From: Bacteroidota bacterium
Lineage (GTDB): Bacteria > Bacteroidota > Bacteroidia > B-17B0 > Aurantibacillaceae
Assembly: GCA_030684395.1 (NCBI GenBank)
Contig: JAUXTT010000011.1
Location: 186,001 to 250,000 of the forward strand
Length of the DNA: 64,000 nt
Direction of reading: 5' to 3'
A model generated the notes under the pieces. That model did not search any database and was not told the origin of the DNA. It was given only the letters and a program-made list of their open reading frames with translations. Below are positions 62,230 through 64,000 of the stretch, piece after piece. Positions within the stretch are counted from its first letter, which is position 1. The number at the start of each line of letters is the position of its first letter. The translations under genes and the position numbers were made by a program.

Positions 62230-63561
62230 ATGAAAAATTTATATATATATCTACTAATAATTGTTGCTACCACAGGTTTTAGCCAACAATTACCTTTGTA
62301 CTCTCAGTACTATAATAATCCTATGCTGATCAATCCGGGGTTCACTGGGAATTCCGAAAACATTGAAGCTAATGTTATTCACCGCAACCAATGGAAAAAC
62401 ATTCCGGGTGCGCCTATAACAAGTGTAATGTCTGTTGACGGAACTACGCTGGATGATAAAGTAGGATTAGGTCTTGTTATTATGGATGATAAAATGGGTT
62501 TATTTGCAAGACGGGGGATCTACACTTCCTACTCATACAGAATTCAGGTTGCGACTGACCATTATATCAAACCGGGAATTTCTTTTGGTGTGCAGGATGT
62601 GATGATTGATTTTTCAAGAGCAAACATCAGCGACAACAACGATCCGAACTTATACACTAATACACACAGAAAAAGTTCGTTTGATGCCAACTTTGGTGTT
62701 GCTTACAAATGGAAGGACCTAAATGCCGGTGTTTCTGTTATGCAATTATTTGGAAACAAATTCAGACTGAATAACGATACAGGTTCTTACTACCGTGCAA
62801 CCCAAAAAATCAATATCTACGCATCGTATGTTGTGCCGATCAGTAAAGAATATAAAATTAATGCCCGCCCTTGTATGGCATTGAATATTAATCCACAGGG
62901 ACCTTTTCAGGCAGATGTATTTGCCAATTTTGATTATGATGAAATGGTTTATGCGGGATTTGGGTTCAGATCCAATAGTGCTGTTAGTTTTAATTTAGGT
63001 TTTAAATGGAACAAAACCCTACGCATAAGTTACAACTACGATATGGTAGTGGGCAAGCTTAAAGGTTACACAGGTGGCTCTCATGAGATCCTTTTAGGAT
63101 ACTCTTTTGGTAAATCGGGGAAAGGTGAAGAAAAACCAAATGATGCTTATACTTCTAATCAAAACTCATCTGCCGTTGATTCATTACAAAATCAGGTGAA
63201 CAAACTAAAACAGGAAATGCAAGTTGTAAAAGCTGAAATGGATTATCAGAAAAAAGGAAACATTGCAGATCAGGTAAAAGACGACTTGGTGATTCAATAT
63301 GCTAAAGATTACAAAGATTACAATGGAAATGTTCCTGCAAAAGGTTTTTATGTTGTATTAGGTCAGTTTAAAACTTTACCTCAAGCTGAAGCTGATGAAA
63401 AAGAACTCGACAAAGCAGGTATTCACGCGAGCCTTTTATTACATGCGATAAAAGGTTACTTTGTATATTCCCAAATTCTTCAGGACAGAGTTACAGCTGA
63501 CGATGAGCTGAAAAAAGTTCGTTGGAAAAGAATTGACAGTTATGTGCTAGAGCTAAAGTAG
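62230..63561 (+). CDS. PorP/SprF-family outer-membrane protein fused to a coiled coil and SPOR domain
   Basis: The 443-residue product starts with a signal peptide (about 1-19, cut after GFSQ). The PorP/SprF barrel follows: LPLYSQYYNNPMLINPGFTG, NVIHRNQWKNIPGAP, GLVIMDDKMGLFARRGIYTSY, to about residue 295 (HEILLGYSFGKSGKG). After a linker, a coiled coil lies near 317-345. A SPOR-like domain follows near 370-441 (KGFYVVLGQFKTLPQAEADEKELDKAGI shape, ending YVLELK). PorP/SprF proteins act in type IX export and surface attachment of type B cargo; SPOR domains bind peptidoglycan. The gene follows its probable cargo after 14 bases and ends at a terminator. Confidence 0.9.
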   Translation: MKNLYIYLLIIVATTGFSQQLPLYSQYYNNPMLINPGFTGNSENIEANVIHRNQWKNIPGAPITSVMSVDGTTLDDKVGLGLVIMDDKMGLFARRGIYTSYSYRIQVATDHYIKPGISFGVQDVMIDFSRANISDNNDPNLYTNTHRKSSFDANFGVAYKWKDLNAGVSVMQLFGNKFRLNNDTGSYYRATQKINIYASYVVPISKEYKINARPCMALNINPQGPFQADVFANFDYDEMVYAGFGFRSNSAVSFNLGFKWNKTLRISYNYDMVVGKLKGYTGGSHEILLGYSFGKSGKGEEKPNDAYTSNQNSSAVDSLQNQVNKLKQEMQVVKAEMDYQKKGNIADQVKDDLVIQYAKDYKDYNGNVPAKGFYVVLGQFKTLPQAEADEKELDKAGIHASLLLHAIKGYFVYSQILQDRVTADDELKKVRWKRIDSYVLELK

Positions 63562-63579
63562 ACCGAAAAAGGTCTTTTT
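63560..63579 (+). terminator. Rho-independent terminator after the PorP/SprF gene
   Basis: AGACC, loop GAAAAA and GGTCT are followed by TTTT. The stem begins within the TAG stop codon of the PorP/SprF gene. It ends the cargo/PorP unit before the convergent gene. Confidence 0.72.
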
Positions 63580-63611
63580 ACTCAGAACCTTTTAGTGATA
63601 AGGTTAGCGGG

Positions 63612-64000
63612 TTAATCTAATGCGAATCCTGAATGTTCTTTCAGGATTTGCATAAAAGGTTTTTGTTCAATTTTACTCTCGAGCCAGGCTGTGATATTGA
63701 AATAGTCAAGTACATTGGATTGCAACGGATCTATTTTAATATCATTTTCTATCTGTTTTTGCAGTTGAATAAACATATCTTTACCAGGTTTGGAAGAATT
63801 TAGTTTAATCGCCTTTTTCAAAAATTCCAATACATGCGTAATGGTAGATTGCAAACAATCTTTTTTGCTTAAAAACCGGTAAGCAGATTTAATTCTGTAA
63901 TTCAACAGTTCAGAATTCCCCATTTCATAATGGATCACCAAACTCATTAACTGAGCTATGCAGGTAATATCTGTATTATATTCTACCGTGCTATTGATGA
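63612..64000 (-). CDS. Unknown helical protein, N-terminus beyond the right edge
   Basis: The reading frame enters from beyond the window edge and ends at 63612. It stays open upstream of Met 63947 (residues STVEYNTDITCIAQLMSLVI), so 63947 is probably internal. About 129 residues are visible, helical and Lys-rich, with MGNSELLNYRIKSAYRFLSK and FNITAWLESKIEQKPF. I do not recognise a domain. It is convergent with the PorP/SprF gene. Confidence 0.65.
   Translation of the reverse strand, partial: INSTVEYNTDITCIAQLMSLVIHYEMGNSELLNYRIKSAYRFLSKKDCLQSTITHVLEFLKKAIKLNSSKPGKDMFIQLQKQIENDIKIDPLQSNVLDYFNITAWLESKIEQKPFMQILKEHSGFALD

Overview
The window is a stretch of a low-GC Bacteroidota chromosome. 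The evidence is consistent across the window: type IX secretion cargo with type A and type B C-terminal sorting domains, a PorP/SprF protein, a TonB-dependent receptor paired with a DUF4249 lipoprotein, many PorT/PorV-type barrels, and promoters with the Bacteroidota -7 element TAnnTTTG (often TAnnTTCG). I cannot place it below phylum or class; it looks like a free-living Flavobacteriales- or Chitinophagales-like genome. I saw no rRNA, tRNA, CRISPR array, prophage or insertion sequence.

Layout. 1-7.4 kb: thioredoxin reductase (cut by the left edge), a TMEM43-like membrane protein, a TonB receptor/DUF4249 pair, an RluA-type pseudouridine synthase and a secreted-type HExxH peptidase. 7.5-9.9 kb: an SplB-like radical SAM protein and a DUF4143 ATPase gene bracketed by two matching palindromes. 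9.9-14 kb: a minus-strand electron-transfer operon (di-haem DUF1111 protein, Tat-exported Rieske lipoprotein, porin), a small c-type cytochrome, and a divergent DtxR/MntR-type metal regulator. 14-20 kb: an SpecificRecomb-family membrane protein, a WYL regulator followed by DinB and a frameshifted GyrI-like gene, and Nnr. 20-27.5 kb: outer-membrane barrels, an AlkD-like glycosylase, a second radical SAM protein and a nitronate monooxygenase. 27.6-36.6 kb: a fatty-acid beta-oxidation cluster (acyl-CoA ligase, MarR regulator, FadN-like multifunctional enzyme, thiolase, M20 amidohydrolase, acyl-CoA dehydrogenase). 36.7-38.9 kb: DUF2147 protein, methyltransferase, GH73/LysM hydrolase. 39-45.7 kb: a tetR-tolC-MFP-RND efflux operon. 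45.8-47.6 kb: a small membrane protein, a UbiA/MqnP-type prenyltransferase and a SanA-like protein. 47.7-63.6 kb: the secretion-rich region, with a type B cargo protein, an HTH regulator beside a block of small exported proteins (two of its genes frameshifted), a reprolysin-type metalloprotease, a 1600-residue 13-repeat surface protein and a PorP/SprF-SPOR fusion. The right edge cuts a minus-strand gene.

How the parts connect. The repeat protein and the PorP/SprF protein downstream of it look like a cargo/outer-membrane-partner pair for the type IX pathway. The beta-oxidation cluster runs from fatty-acid activation to thiolysis under a local MarR regulator. The efflux operon starts with its own TetR gene, and its promoter carries the same 28-bp dyad (GGAAACT-N14-AGTTTCC, one base before TAGTTTTG) as the TonB receptor promoter 36.7 kb away, suggesting a shared regulator. 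The most unusual local structure is the DUF4143 ATPase gene with near-identical perfect palindromes at both ends, which differ by a compensated base pair. Three genes carry apparent single frameshifts (near 17.94, 51.2 and 52.88 kb); these may be real decay or sequence errors.
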